A DNA stretch of 64,000 nt from Coix lacryma-jobi var. lacryma-jobi (taxonomy: Eukaryota; Streptophyta; Magnoliopsida; Poales; Poaceae). Location: the NCBI GenBank assembly GCA_009763385.1, contig CM019824.1:156048357-156112356 (forward strand), given 5' to 3'. The notes beneath the pieces were generated by a model that saw nothing but the letters and a program-made list of their open reading frames with translations, was not told the DNA's origin and ran no database searches. Position 1 is the first letter of the stretch; each line of letters opens with the position of its first letter. Positions 23,320 to 34,056 of the stretch are shown here, piece by piece. The position numbers and the translations under genes are program-made.

Positions 23320-23554
23320 CTCCCTCCGTTCCTAATTGACTGTCGCTGTTGGTGTGCGTGCCACAAGTTTGACTCAATTTGTAGCAAATGTGTGCAATAT
23401 TTGAATCTCCAAATAATTTTGTTAAAAAACTAGATTCAAATATCTATCCAACGATACTAATTATGCATCATACATATTAATATTTTTTAATATATATTTA
23501 GTCAAAGTTGTTTCTCGGGAAGCGCAAACGACAGACATTTAGGGACGGAGGGAG
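23320..23554. mobile_element. Stowaway-type MITE, 235 bp
   Basis: Terminal inverted repeats CTCCCTCCGTTCCTAAT and TTAGGGACGGAGGGAG, flanked by TA on both sides (23318-23319 and 23555-23556). Terminus and TA target duplication are those of grass Stowaway (Tc1/mariner) MITEs. It has no coding capacity. Confidence 0.92.
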
Positions 23555-23639
23555 TACATCATATAAAAGTGAAGAAGAGGGTCATAGATGGATAATAAAA
23601 ATTGTTTCCACATTCACATAAGTTTTATCTAATTTCTAT

Positions 23640-24150
23640 TTCTATTTCTGTTTGTCTTTTTTCTACTTGACCAGGTTTTCTATTCCTATCTAGTTTATGA
23701 TCAAGATTCCTATCCACGGTCATGGTTTGTTTATTTGAGAAGAATAAAGGTTTGAAGATCCATAATACTATATTTATTATTTATTTTCTGTTTATATAAG
23801 ACAATAAAGAGAAAAAAGATAATGGGACAATAAAGAGAAAAAAGGTAATGGGACCATAGTTATATAGTTTATATTGGATGATATTATTTAAGATTTCGTA
23901 TAATTTATTTTTCTGCTTATAAGAAAAACTGCAGGAAACAAAAAGACAGAAAGCAAAAAATGTCACGGAATCATAAATATATAGTTATAGATTAAATTGG
24001 ATCATAAGTTATTTGTGTCAGTCACGGAATATTTATGATAGAGAAGAATAAATAGTTCAGAGATCCATAATACTATATTTGTTATTTATTATGTTTGTTT
24101 ATAAACAAATTGGAGATAAAAAAGAGAAAAAAAGTCACGTACACATCTGA
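23640..24150. repeat. AT-rich region with dispersed direct duplications
   Basis: The TTTCTACTTGACCAGGTTTTC block at about 23270 recurs at about 23660. A GATCCATAATACTATATTT block at about 23758 recurs at about 24062, followed both times by similar A-rich sequence. It looks like old duplicated repeat sequence without genes. Confidence 0.5.
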
Positions 24151-24207
24151 ACGTGGGTTTGATCTTACCTTTTTAAACAAATGGGAGATAAAAAAAAAGA
24201 AAAAAAA

Positions 24208-24370
24208 TGTCACGTACGCATCCATATGTGGGTTCTATGGGAGATAAAAAAAGAAAAAAAATGTCACGTACGCATCCATATGTGGGTTCTATGGGAGATA
24301 AAAAAAGAAAAAAAATGTCACGTACGCATCCATACGTGGGTTCTTTGATAGAAAAACGAAAGAAAAAAAA
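24208..24370. repeat. 54-bp tandem repeat, about three copies
   Basis: Units start near 24208, 24262 and 24316 with GTCACGTACGCATCCATA and contain GTGGGTTCTATGGGAGATAA followed by an A-rich tract. A more diverged copy precedes them near 24137. The unit length is a multiple of three, so it makes a spurious repetitive ORF. Confidence 0.85.
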
Positions 24371-24430
24371 AAATCGGAAAAGGACATGCTGACCGAAACG
24401 TCTTCAACGCAAACTGAGGCAGTCACTTTA

Positions 24431-25038
24431 GAGCATCTCCAACAATTTAATAAATGACTTGGTATTCTTTAAAATTTAGCAAAACAAACAAAAATCTTAC
24501 TCCAATAATTTGCTAAATTCACTTCCTATTTTTACCAACTTTCTAAATGTTTCATCCGCGCGCGCATCTTTCCGCGCACATATCCTGCGCGCAATTGCTC
24601 GCGCGCCGCGCCTTTCCCTTCCGCGCGCACGCAACTGGTGTGGCTGTTGTGACCGGTCCGTCCTGACACTGGTCTTGTCTTCCTGGCCGGTCATGTCGTT
24701 GCAGGTGGCTGCTCATTGTTGTGTTGCTCACGTCCATGCTGAGTGTTTCTGATTTTTTTTTTAATTTTCATTTTCCTTTGCATTGCATGGAGTAGTATAC
24801 GAGGATTTTTTTTCTGGCACTTGTAAAGGAAGATAGTAGCGGCATGTATGCATGTGTGCGTGGCCTGCATGGCGCGAGCGTGACTGGTGAGCCCTCTTTT
24901 TTTTGTTTTTTTTGTTTCGACAAGTTAAAAATAGAGAATTATTGGAGAGAGCTTGTTTTTCACTTGGTATATTATTTTAGCAACTTGCCAAAACACAACA
25001 TTTGACAAGTGATTGTTACTACACTGTTGGAGATGCTC
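24431..25038. mobile_element. MITE-like element with GAGCATCTCCAACA termini, 608 bp
   Basis: Perfect 14-bp terminal inverted repeats: GAGCATCTCCAACA at 24431 and TGTTGGAGATGCTC ending at 25038. The interior is AT-rich with a GC-rich patch and no transposase. I could not find a convincing target duplication, so the superfamily is left open. Confidence 0.7.
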
Positions 25039-25319
25039 GAATTAGGATTATTAGGTTGGATGAAAAAGTATTAGTGTCAGAAATTTTACCTTTATAGTGT
25101 TAGGAATAGATTTATCATTAGGTAGAGATTTGAGGAGTTAGTTTCGGTAGTCTGATTTGGATTTGTATCGTATTTGAGATTTATATTGGATTTGGGACGA
25201 GAGTTGTTGTTTCTTAATAGTCGTTACCTAATACAACAACAACGATGCTATAAACAGATTATGACTCCTAGTTAGATTTACATTCATGAAGTTAGTTATA
25301 TGAGGTCATACCAAAAAAT

Positions 25320-25410
25320 AGTACCAAAAAAGAGGCGGAAATTTTGTCTCTTTATTATTAATTAGGTATTAGGTATTAGGTATAGGTATAGATATAGATA
25401 TATAAACACA
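25320..25410 (-). repeat. Helitron-like 5' terminus related to that at 23160-23238
   Basis: Contains GGCGGAAATTTTGTCTCTTT, TTATTA, then GGTATTAGGTATAGGTATAGATATAG, the same order as the right edge of the candidate Helitron. Its matching 3' end was not identified; it could be the outer element into which the other copy inserted. Confidence 0.4.
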
Positions 25411-27020
25411 AGAATAATTACATTATTAAATATAATTATATATATACTTATTTATCACTAATCTATACAGCTGACAACAAAAGGACTTTTAACCACTCTA
25501 ATTATAAAGGTCCGACAACTATGTTCTTCTAATTAAATAAAATTTTGTTTCGCTTAAATTTTAAATTTATTTTTCATACTAACTTATTCATAAACCATTA
25601 TTAACAAGTTGACAATAATAAATTTTGTCGTTAAAAGTCGTTCGTAACACCAGGTATGTTAGAGACAGCTCCCACCCCGTAAACATCCCGGACCCACACT
25701 TTTGAAAACGGTGATCCTTCAACATATTAGTGGCACTCGTAAATCCTGCTGACGTGGACTCGTCAGCTGGCGATGCATTGTAATCCACTTCTGTAGCGGT
25801 TATATCACCCAAATATCCTCGTCTTCATCTTCCTCGCGGCCGGTCACCGAGCTGCGAGCTCCAACGCGAGATCCAGCGAGTCGCGCGCAGCTCCTTTGCT
25901 CGAATGAGCTCCGGCAGCGTCCCCAGCGCGACACCTTCGCGTGGTTGAGCTCCAGCACAATCCTCGATGTAGGTCGGCATGACTCATTCGTCTGTCGCCC
26001 CGTGAGCGCTGCTGCGGGCGAGCACCACCACGGATGAGAAGCCACCTGCATCCCACCACGCGAGCGACACCTCCTCAACGCAGGATCTAATCGTCGTCTC
26101 CTCTCCTCGTCGGCGGAGCGACATCAGCGATGTGGCCTTGCATATGTCGAAGCAGCACCTGAGACACCCTTCCTCAGCTCTGGTTGCGCGACCATATCCT
26201 TCCCTCGCCGGCGACCCCCTTCCTCTTCTCATGGTGGTGGACCTTACACCTGTGTTGAGACGCCGAGAGAAAGGAGAGACACATATTTGGGTTTTGATTT
26301 GCCTCTCACGCAAAATGGATCACTTGGTTGGCTACTCTGTTGGAGCTTGTTTTCTCTCACTGAAACACTACAAAGAAAGCATTTTGGGTATGGGTCACCA
26401 TATGCGTTCGCTGTTGGGGTTGGGAGGCGCTCTATGTAGGGGATTCTCGAAGAGAATCACTCTTCGATCGTTAAACGCAGAAAAATGACTCAAATTCCTA
26501 AAAAATTCAAGTGAATCACTTTTTTATTTTGTATATAGATATAAAGGCAAGGTAGTTGAAAAAATTTGTTTCCACGGATTTTTGTCGACTCCCTGTTATA
26601 TTTTGGTGGGATCACCAAAGAATTAATTCGTTGCTGATCCTCACCCTGCTTCCTCCTAGGATCCTAAATGAATCACTCCATTAGAGAATCAAGGAACAAA
26701 ACTGAAAAATCAGAGAGCGAAACCCTCTCAAACGAACCCTTAAACTATTTCCAGCTTCTGATTTAATTTGCAAAGACATAAAGACTATCTACTCTAGCAG
26801 TCATATATCGGCTTATTCGCTTGAGCTTATGAACGAGAATCAATTTTACTTTTTAGCCATAAAACAATAATATTTTTCTTCTATTCCTAAGGTGCAATCC
26901 AAATCTCACTGGCAGGCTAGTAGCATCCACTATTACAAGGTGCAATCAATTCTCACTAGCAGGCCAGTAGCATCCAGCTTTAACCGTGGGAAAAATTCTA
27001 GTTTTCCTCTCTCAACTTTT
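25411..27020. other. Unassigned intergenic sequence with a short duplication
   Basis: Short ORFs at 25588-26488 on both strands have no domain I recognise. A roughly 50-bp direct duplication (AGGTGCAATC... with GCAG(G/C)C(T/C)AGTAGCATCCA) lies at about 26890-26985. No gene is supported. Confidence 0.3.
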
Positions 27021-27986
27021 GAGGAAGTCCGTTTTTCCTCCTTCAACTTTAAAACTAGACAAACAATCTCCCTCAACTTTTGAAACCATGCATTTTACCT
27101 CCCTGACCGGTGGTTTTGCTACAGTTTCTGTGGTTTTGCTACCGTAGCCATGATTTTATCTTTTTCTTTCTTTTATTTATTTTTTCCGAATTTTTAAAAA
27201 ATCATAATAAATTACAGGAAAATCATAAAATAAAAAATCCAATTTTGTTGAACTCCACGTGAGTAGATCTATACAGTGAATATATAATATGATATACTTT
27301 AGTACAAAGTTTTTGCTGTAGTTTTAGATCTATGCTTTTTTTATTAAAATAAATTTATAACTAAGTTATACATGATTCAATGAGTATAAATTTTTTAATA
27401 TAGTTGAAACATATAATAATGAACTCACCATAAAATTTTTACCACAATTAGACTATAGAAACTACAGCTATGAGTTATTCCAAATAATTACAGAAAAAAC
27501 ATATTATTGTATGGAATTAATTGTAATAATTCATAGCTGCAGTTTCTATAGTCTAAATGTAGTCAAATTTTTATGGTGAGCTAATTATTGTATGCTTCAA
27601 CTGTATTAAAAAAATTATACTCATTGGATCATGTATAACTTAGTAATATTTTTTTTAGTTACAGAAAAGCATAGATCTAAAGCTATAGCAAAAACTTAAT
27701 ACCAAAGTATACCATATTATATGTTTACCGTATAGATCTACTCATGTGGAGTCCAACAAAATTAGTTTTTTCTATTTTATGATTTTTCTGTGATTTATCA
27801 TGATTTTTTAAAGATTCAGCGAAAATAAATAAAAAAAGAGAAAACCACAGTTACTGTAGCAAACCCACGATTACTGTAGCAAAACCACCGTTCAAAACCG
27901 GTCAAGGAGGTAAAATGCACGGCTTTAAAAGTTGAAGAAGGTTGTTTGTGCGGTTTTAAAGTTGGAGAGGAAAAACGGATTTCCTC
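27021..27986. mobile_element. Foldback element: two inverted arms of ~470 bp
   Basis: The left arm from 27021 (GAGGAAGTCCGTTTTTCCTC) and the right arm ending at 27986 are imperfect reverse complements over nearly their whole length, meeting near 27500 with almost no loop. Matching blocks include GGTGGTTTTGCTACAG, GAGTAGATCTATAC and TAAGTTATACATGAT. It has no coding capacity. It resembles long-TIR MULE or foldback MITEs; a target duplication was not found. Confidence 0.75.
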
Positions 27987-27999
27987 GGGCGGGCCCAAC

Positions 28000-28600
28000 G
28001 CTAGGGCAGTTAGGCTCATGGTTCTAGTCGTAGCCCAAATAAGCAGGGAGTAAGTCTTCAATTTTTTTTTGGCCCATGAGACATCAGCCCAACATTCAGC
28101 TGGCTTGGAAAATAGGGCAGCACGCAGCCTCGCTCGCGGTCACGGCTCTTCGCGTCTCGGCGTCTCGTACCTCCCCGTCCGCCGCCTCCGCTCTCGCCTC
28201 TCGCTCGTGGAGTTGCGGCCTTCCCCACCGGCCGCCTCCGCCAACTCGCCAAGGACGGGGACGCCGCTCCGTTGCAGCCTGCTTGGCTCCCTCCAACGCA
28301 GAGGTCGCTGCCTCCCTCCGACCCTCCATAGCTCACACATCCGGCCTAGGCGTCGCCCGCCGGCGTCAGCACTCCTGGCCTCGTCGGCTGCTCGCCCACT
28401 GCAGGTCCGCAGCGGTGCGGCATCGCCCGGCACCCGCTGCCCAGCGGCTAGCCGGCCAGTGCCCCCATTCGGCCAGCCCCAGGCGGCCACGCCCCAGCGG
28501 CCAGCGCCCCCAATCGCCAGCCCCCAGCGGCCAGCCACCAACAGGCAACACCGCAAGCCCGCAACGGCCAGCGCCCACCGCCAGTGCTAGTGAGGTTTGA
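28000..28600 (+). other. GC-rich block with GCCCA motifs; possible decayed promoter or first exon
   Basis: Several GCCCA motifs (TGGGCC/T site II type) occur at about 27990-28095, followed by about 450 bp of GC-rich sequence with overlapping ORFs in several frames and both strands, none with a recognisable domain. Composition like a grass first exon suggests a gene fragment, but none can be named. Confidence 0.3.
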
Positions 28601-28845
28601 TTTCGCTTTTCTAATTTGGCAATTTCAATTTTGAATCCTTTATATTGTGTAGATTTTTTATTCCCTTAATTTGAGCTACATTCTAAATTACAGCGAAGAG
28701 GACCAGAACTTTAGCATCAAATTGTCATTAAGTATTTATTTTTCAATGATGAATTTTATTTCTTAGCTATTGTATCGTACTATTAATTATGGATATGGAA
28801 GACCGATTTACAAACTTTCCTTGAGAATAATTGTTTTTATTTGTG

Positions 28846-28868
28846 ACACACACACACACACACACACA
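28846..28868. repeat. (CA)n microsatellite
   Basis: About 11-12 CA dinucleotides in a row, followed by ATATAAAATATATA. Confidence 0.95.
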
Positions 28869-29514
28869 TATAAAATATATACGGTCCTATAGACTATGAT
28901 GTAGTTTTTGGTTTATGGCCGAAAAAATTTGGCCCTAGCCTTGTCCAAATTCTGGGTCCGCCACTGACCGTGAGAGGCAAATCAAAACAATAATGTTTGG
29001 ATGCGGAAGGTCGGGATCCCGCACAACTTTCTCGTGATTAGGGAAGAAATCTTGTTTTTCTAGATTTTTTAAGTTATTAAGTATTAAAAAATTGAAAACC
29101 AGCAGCTTAGATTTATTTAAGATATCATCTTTTGGTAGGTAACTAGACATGTGTTCCGCAGTCCGCACGCACCGGACCAAATTTCCCGCAAAATCCTTTG
29201 GCAAATACTTCAGGAAATTAAATTGAGTGGACTCTGGATTGTGGATCGTTGACACATGTCTAGGTAACTAAATCCTACGTCAAGTAATTTTTTTAATAAT
29301 TAGTTCTTGCATATTATCTTTGATTTTCTAAATTTAGTATACATGCATGTTATCCGGTGTCCATCTGATATTCTCTTGTGCCACGTGTCAATCATCTATC
29401 ATAGAGTGCATAGGCATTGGGTCCGTGTCCACCTGATTTAATTCCTTATTTAGGGGCCATTTCGTGAAATGAGTTTCAAAGGCAGTAAAGGACCGAAAAC
29501 TCTCGAGCCAATAA

Positions 29515-29620
29515 AACAGGGCCCATCAAGCTCATGAAGTTGTGTTAAAACTTAAAGGACTTAGCAGAAGGCCCATCCGCTAGGCAGATCAGGCAGCCCA
29601 TTTCCCCTAAACCCTCCCAG
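29515..29620 (+). promoter_or_regulatory. Likely proximal promoter of the DnaJ gene: site II motifs and telo-box
   Basis: GGCCCAT occurs at 29520-29526 and 29570-29576, AGCCCA at 29595-29600, and the telo-box AAACCCT at 29609-29615, all within 380 bp of the start codon. Site II (TGGGCC/T) plus telo-box is the established promoter signature of many plant genes for mitochondrial and translation proteins, which fits the predicted product. No clear TATA box is seen. Confidence 0.6.
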
Positions 29621-29892
29621 TCCCAGAAGCAATTTTTACTTCCTTTCTTCTCCTCCAATCCACGATCCCCTCGCATGCCTGCCCCTCTTCCCTCGCCGTC
29701 GCCGGGGCTTCTCGACCCGGCACGCTTACGAAATCATCTAGCAGCTCCTCCACTCCGCTCTGTTTCTCCTCAGGTCTTGCTGATCGCCAGATTCGCCAGC
29801 CCGGGGACCTCTCAGCCCAGCGCTCCAGACGGCTGCAGTCTCCGCAGCCCGAGTCCACCTGTTTCCATAGGCCCATTGCGCCGCCGCCCTCC

Positions 29893-32800
29893 ATGGGTCG
29901 GTTCGGATGGCTCAGGCATGCGTCGAGGTTGCTTGCGCCCCGGTCAGGCGAGGTGAGACGAGTGAGCTCTCACTTACTTCCCTGTCCATTTCCCCCTCCT
30001 GTTTGGGTTTTGGGGAGTGCCAGACTGCCACTTATTTACTCTGTTTGGGGTTTTGCTTGCAGGTGGCCGTGCAGAGGTGCGCATGGATCCAGCCGAACAC
30101 ACGTAATCTCCGTTCAATTTTGTGTGTTTTGTTTGATCCCTTGCTGGTTTGGGTTTGAGAGAAGTTTTGCTCTTTCTGATGAAAATCTGCTATTAAAATT
30201 TTAGATAATTTTGTGGGCTTTGGGAAAAATGGCACAGCCGACTACTTCTTACAAACCGTTTATTTTACAGGCTATGACTTGCTAATTGCATTTGTGTAAT
30301 GCATTTTTCTCGTTCATTTGTTTTATTCATACAGGTTTTTATTATTTGAATAATTGTAGATTTATATTCAAACTACACTAGCAGAAAGCACTCTTAAAAT
30401 TCACATCCTTGTATGAATATAGTACGAAGGGTTATTGTGATTAAACAAATTTTGTCCATAGATTACGGGCATCGCCGACTCATTTCATACTCATGCTCTC
30501 CTTGAAATGGATGTGGGTGGGAAGTTGGGAACAACTGCCCTTCCCTGTTTATATATACTCTATATTGGATGTGTTTCTGTGTTTATTATATGCCACAGAT
30601 ACAATATAACCCTTGACATCTGCAGTGTACAGATGTAAATTCAGATCAAGTATATACATTTACTGGCTACTCTCATATTTCTCTGTTCCTTACCCATGGT
30701 TGTTTCTGTTTTCTTCTGGATAATTGCAGCTTGCAGCTCTACTGGCATCTATATTGGCGATAAGTTCTATGGTCGGTTCATGTTGACACCATTTGTATTG
30801 AGCCGGAGTTTTCATGCTACAGGTTATTATACTGGGTTTACACATCACAATTACTTTTGCAATCACAAAGGGCAACTAAACATTTATGGTTGCTTTTGCC
30901 AGGTCACTGTTGTTCGAAACACAAGGACTACTACAAAATTCTTGGTGTTCCTAAGGATGCATCGCAGGATGACATCAAGAAGGCATTTCATTCTGTGAGT
31001 ATCATTACAGTTCAGTTGATCTTTAGATATTCCAAGGCTTGCTCATGATTGGACTATTTATTTAAGATAAGCATGCTGTGAATCTAATATCCAGTGATCA
31101 AGTGGCAATCTCACCTGTTTCCTATCTTTTCATATCATCATGTGTGTTGGTATATTTCTGAAGAAGGCACTACATGTGTGGTTCTTCACTTGTTGTGTAG
31201 CTTTGTTAGGTGTGCCGTTGAATCCTGCCAGCAACTGGAAACCTATTTTTGTTATTGTACAGACTATGGGTATTGTTTACTTAGAATTTGAACAAACTGG
31301 AATTAGGATGAAAATTAGGCAGATAAGTTGAACAATGAATGGGAAGGTCAGATTCACATGTAAATAACAAGGTACAGTATAGAAATGATCGATCTTCAGC
31401 ATGCATGTTAGCAATATGTTCCGTATATTAAAAAATATATACAAATGGTGTGGTTCTGATGGTTTTGTTTACTAATTGAATCATTTACACTTCTGCTTCT
31501 AAATACAAAAATGTGTGTAGCTTGCCAAAAAGTATCATCCAGACACAAATAGAGGCAATACTGGTGCAAAAAGGACGTTTCAGGAAATACGAGATGCATA
31601 TGAGGCAAGTAAGTTACCACAGTTTGTGTTTTCCTGTTGATTTTTTCATTGTTGCGCCAAAATTAACAGTCTTGTTATGGTAATTTTGGACTCCAGACAC
31701 TACGGGATCCTTCAAAGAGAGAGCAATATGACATGGTAAGTTTTCAAAGCCTGGTTTCCCTTTTTTACACCTTTTATTTTTAGGAAATGACTTGGATTTT
31801 TCCAAGCCCTTTGATTGGAGTGATTTATTTTGGAATCTGGTACAAGTTTATTTTGTGTTGTAATATTGCAGCTATTTTCTAGAGGGTCAAAGGTGGAGTT
31901 TGATGATCAAGGGTCCTATCATGACACATTCTCAGGATCCAACAATCAGAGACATGACCCTTTCAAAGAATTCCACAGACAGAATGATGGTCATTTCTCT
32001 AGTAAATTTTTTAAAATATTTTCTGAGGTGGTTTCCTGTCCCTGCAAACACATTTTTTTCTTCCATTTGTCTTGTCAGTGCAGACTGCAGAGTATGAAGT
32101 GATACCTATTTTCTTGGTTTTCAGGTTTTCCAGCAAGACATAAACGCACAGGCAAATGATATTAAGGTTCATTCTTAGACCTGTTTCCTCTTATTTTAAG
32201 TGTCCTTTTCCTTTTGTCTTTTTTTTTCTTGAGCTTATATCTTAACTTGAGCAGGTAGAGTTGAATCTGTCTTTTAGCGAAGCTGCCAGTGGCTGCATAA
32301 AGCAAGTGTCTTATCGTGCAAAAAATGTTTGTGATTCATGTGGTGAGTACACTTCTATGCTGGAAGTATTGCTCAGGAGCATTTTTTTATTGCAGTTGGG
32401 TTTTGCATGCATATCTGTTAAATCAAAATTTAAACCTTTGTTTTCATGCAGTTACTATTAGTAATTTAGTAGGCACTTATGTAGAAGTCATTTTCTGAAA
32501 TGAGCTTTCAACTCTCGTACATTATGCCTGGACATTTTTCCTAAAATATTTGTTCATCAATTTGCGTATGTCATCTATCCAAATGGTTGTCTGTTGAACA
32601 GACACCTACTTCAGAGACACCATTAGTTCAATAGCTGTTTCAATGCATCTAAAATTAAGCTGATGGCAAGATAACTCTGGTGTTCATTTAGTTATTTTTT
32701 TATTAGGATGCTATTTCTAATACTATTTGTGTTCTTTGTTCCTGTCATAATCTTGTGGAATCAACTTGTGGATGGTAGTTATTTGAACGAAGCATTCTTT

Positions 32801-34056
32801 AAAAAATAATTATCGTCTGAAATCTGTAGGAAGATTGTCTTATGTTTACCAGGCTCCATTTGGACACTCCATGGGGTTTTGTGAACAATGTAATAGTAGC
32901 AACCAATCATAACCTTGTGACTTGTGACACTATCAAACTTAGGACACCTTGTGATTTAGGCCCCATGAGGTAGTTTTATTACTGTACTACTAGATGGGAC
33001 TTGAAAGGCTAAGCTTTATGAATGATGACTTGCTGAAGTATGTAATGTTAGAACTAATTAATTAATACTAAAGTTTTCTTTGCAAAGTTGCCATCTTGCT
33101 TGTACATATAATGATCATTCTGATTTAGCCCATATCCTCTTTCTTTTCTCATTAATACTGATTTTGTTTAACTGTTAGGTGGGAGAGGTCACATGCCAAA
33201 TGCAAAGATATATGTCTGTCCCTCATGTAAAGGTTTGGGAAGAGTAAGTACATGCTGTTAGTTACAAACTTTCCATGCAGATACCATAAACATTTAATGT
33301 GTAGTTCTTGCAAAGATATATTGTCATATGTTTGGACATCACATGTTGGTTTATGCAGGTCTCTATGTATCCATTCACATCCGTTTGTAGTTCTTGCAGA
33401 GGTGTCGGGAAAGTAATAAAGGTAATGTTCCTGCAGGTACCATAAACATTTAGTGTGTTTTGCCCTGTCTCATGGATGATAGTTTTTCACAGGATTACTG
33501 TTCGACATGCCAAGGTTCAGGGGTGGTAGATGGTATGAAACATGTAAAATTGGATATCCCAGCAGGTACTGTGCACTCAGCTTCAATTGCCTTTTTTCAG
33601 TTTGTTTCTTTTTCCAGACATGTGCACATGTTCATAAGTTCATATTTGCATTGGTTTTACTGGAAACTTTTCACCACAACTGGTATGTAATTGAGCTAAC
33701 ACTTAGCTGCCAAAATCTAGGTGCTTTTACATACTATACCCATTGGTAGCCTTTATTGCTCTTTTCACTCTATTAGAAGGATTTGGTTGCTTTATAGTTT
33801 GCTGGGGCCGTTTGACGTCTCTTTGCATGTACAACTTGTTGCCTGAAGGAGTTATTAGTTACACTCTGCCTGATGTTTACTATAGACTGAACATGTAACA
33901 GTAGAGTTTTGCATTGTAATAGTGTAACGATACATTGAAGATTTTCTTGTTTTCTGCAACATAGGACTTGATTCTGGTGACACAATCGATGTACCGGAGG
34001 CTGGAGATAGCGGTGGACTTGGTGCCCAATCTGGAAATTTACACATCAAAATTCAA
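29893..34056 (+). CDS. DnaJ gene, exons 1-13 (presequence, J-domain, zinc fingers)
   Basis: The compact 5' part of the gene, free of large insertions. It encodes residues 1-329: presequence, J-domain, a linker (exons 7-8, residues 137-202) poor in the Gly/Phe repeats typical of DnaJ, the first beta domain and all four zinc motifs. Exon 4 ends and exon 5 begins inside the J-domain. Intron 5 (31605-31696) has donor GCAAGT after GAG and acceptor CTCCAG. The start ATG was chosen because it gives an Arg-rich presequence and matches the family's start. Confidence 0.88.

Noticed and set aside
24207..24392. 61-aa repetitive ORF
   Set aside because: It arises from a 54-bp tandem repeat whose length is a multiple of three; no gene context.
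24431..25038. Assignment of the GAGCATC element to PIF/Harbinger or hAT
   Set aside because: No 3-bp or 8-bp target duplication could be seen at the ends.
28069..28600. Pro/Arg/Ser-rich ORFs as a functional gene
   Set aside because: Equal open frames in several frames and on both strands, no recognisable domain; reported only as a possible gene fragment.
31605..31610. GTAAGT at 31609 as the real donor of intron 5
   Set aside because: It would shift the frame inside the J-domain and no compensating acceptor exists at exon 6; the GC donor keeps phase. It is kept only as a possible alternative site.
33460..33749. ORFs crossing DnaJ exon 12
   Set aside because: They run into intron 12; the spliced frame explains the coding part.
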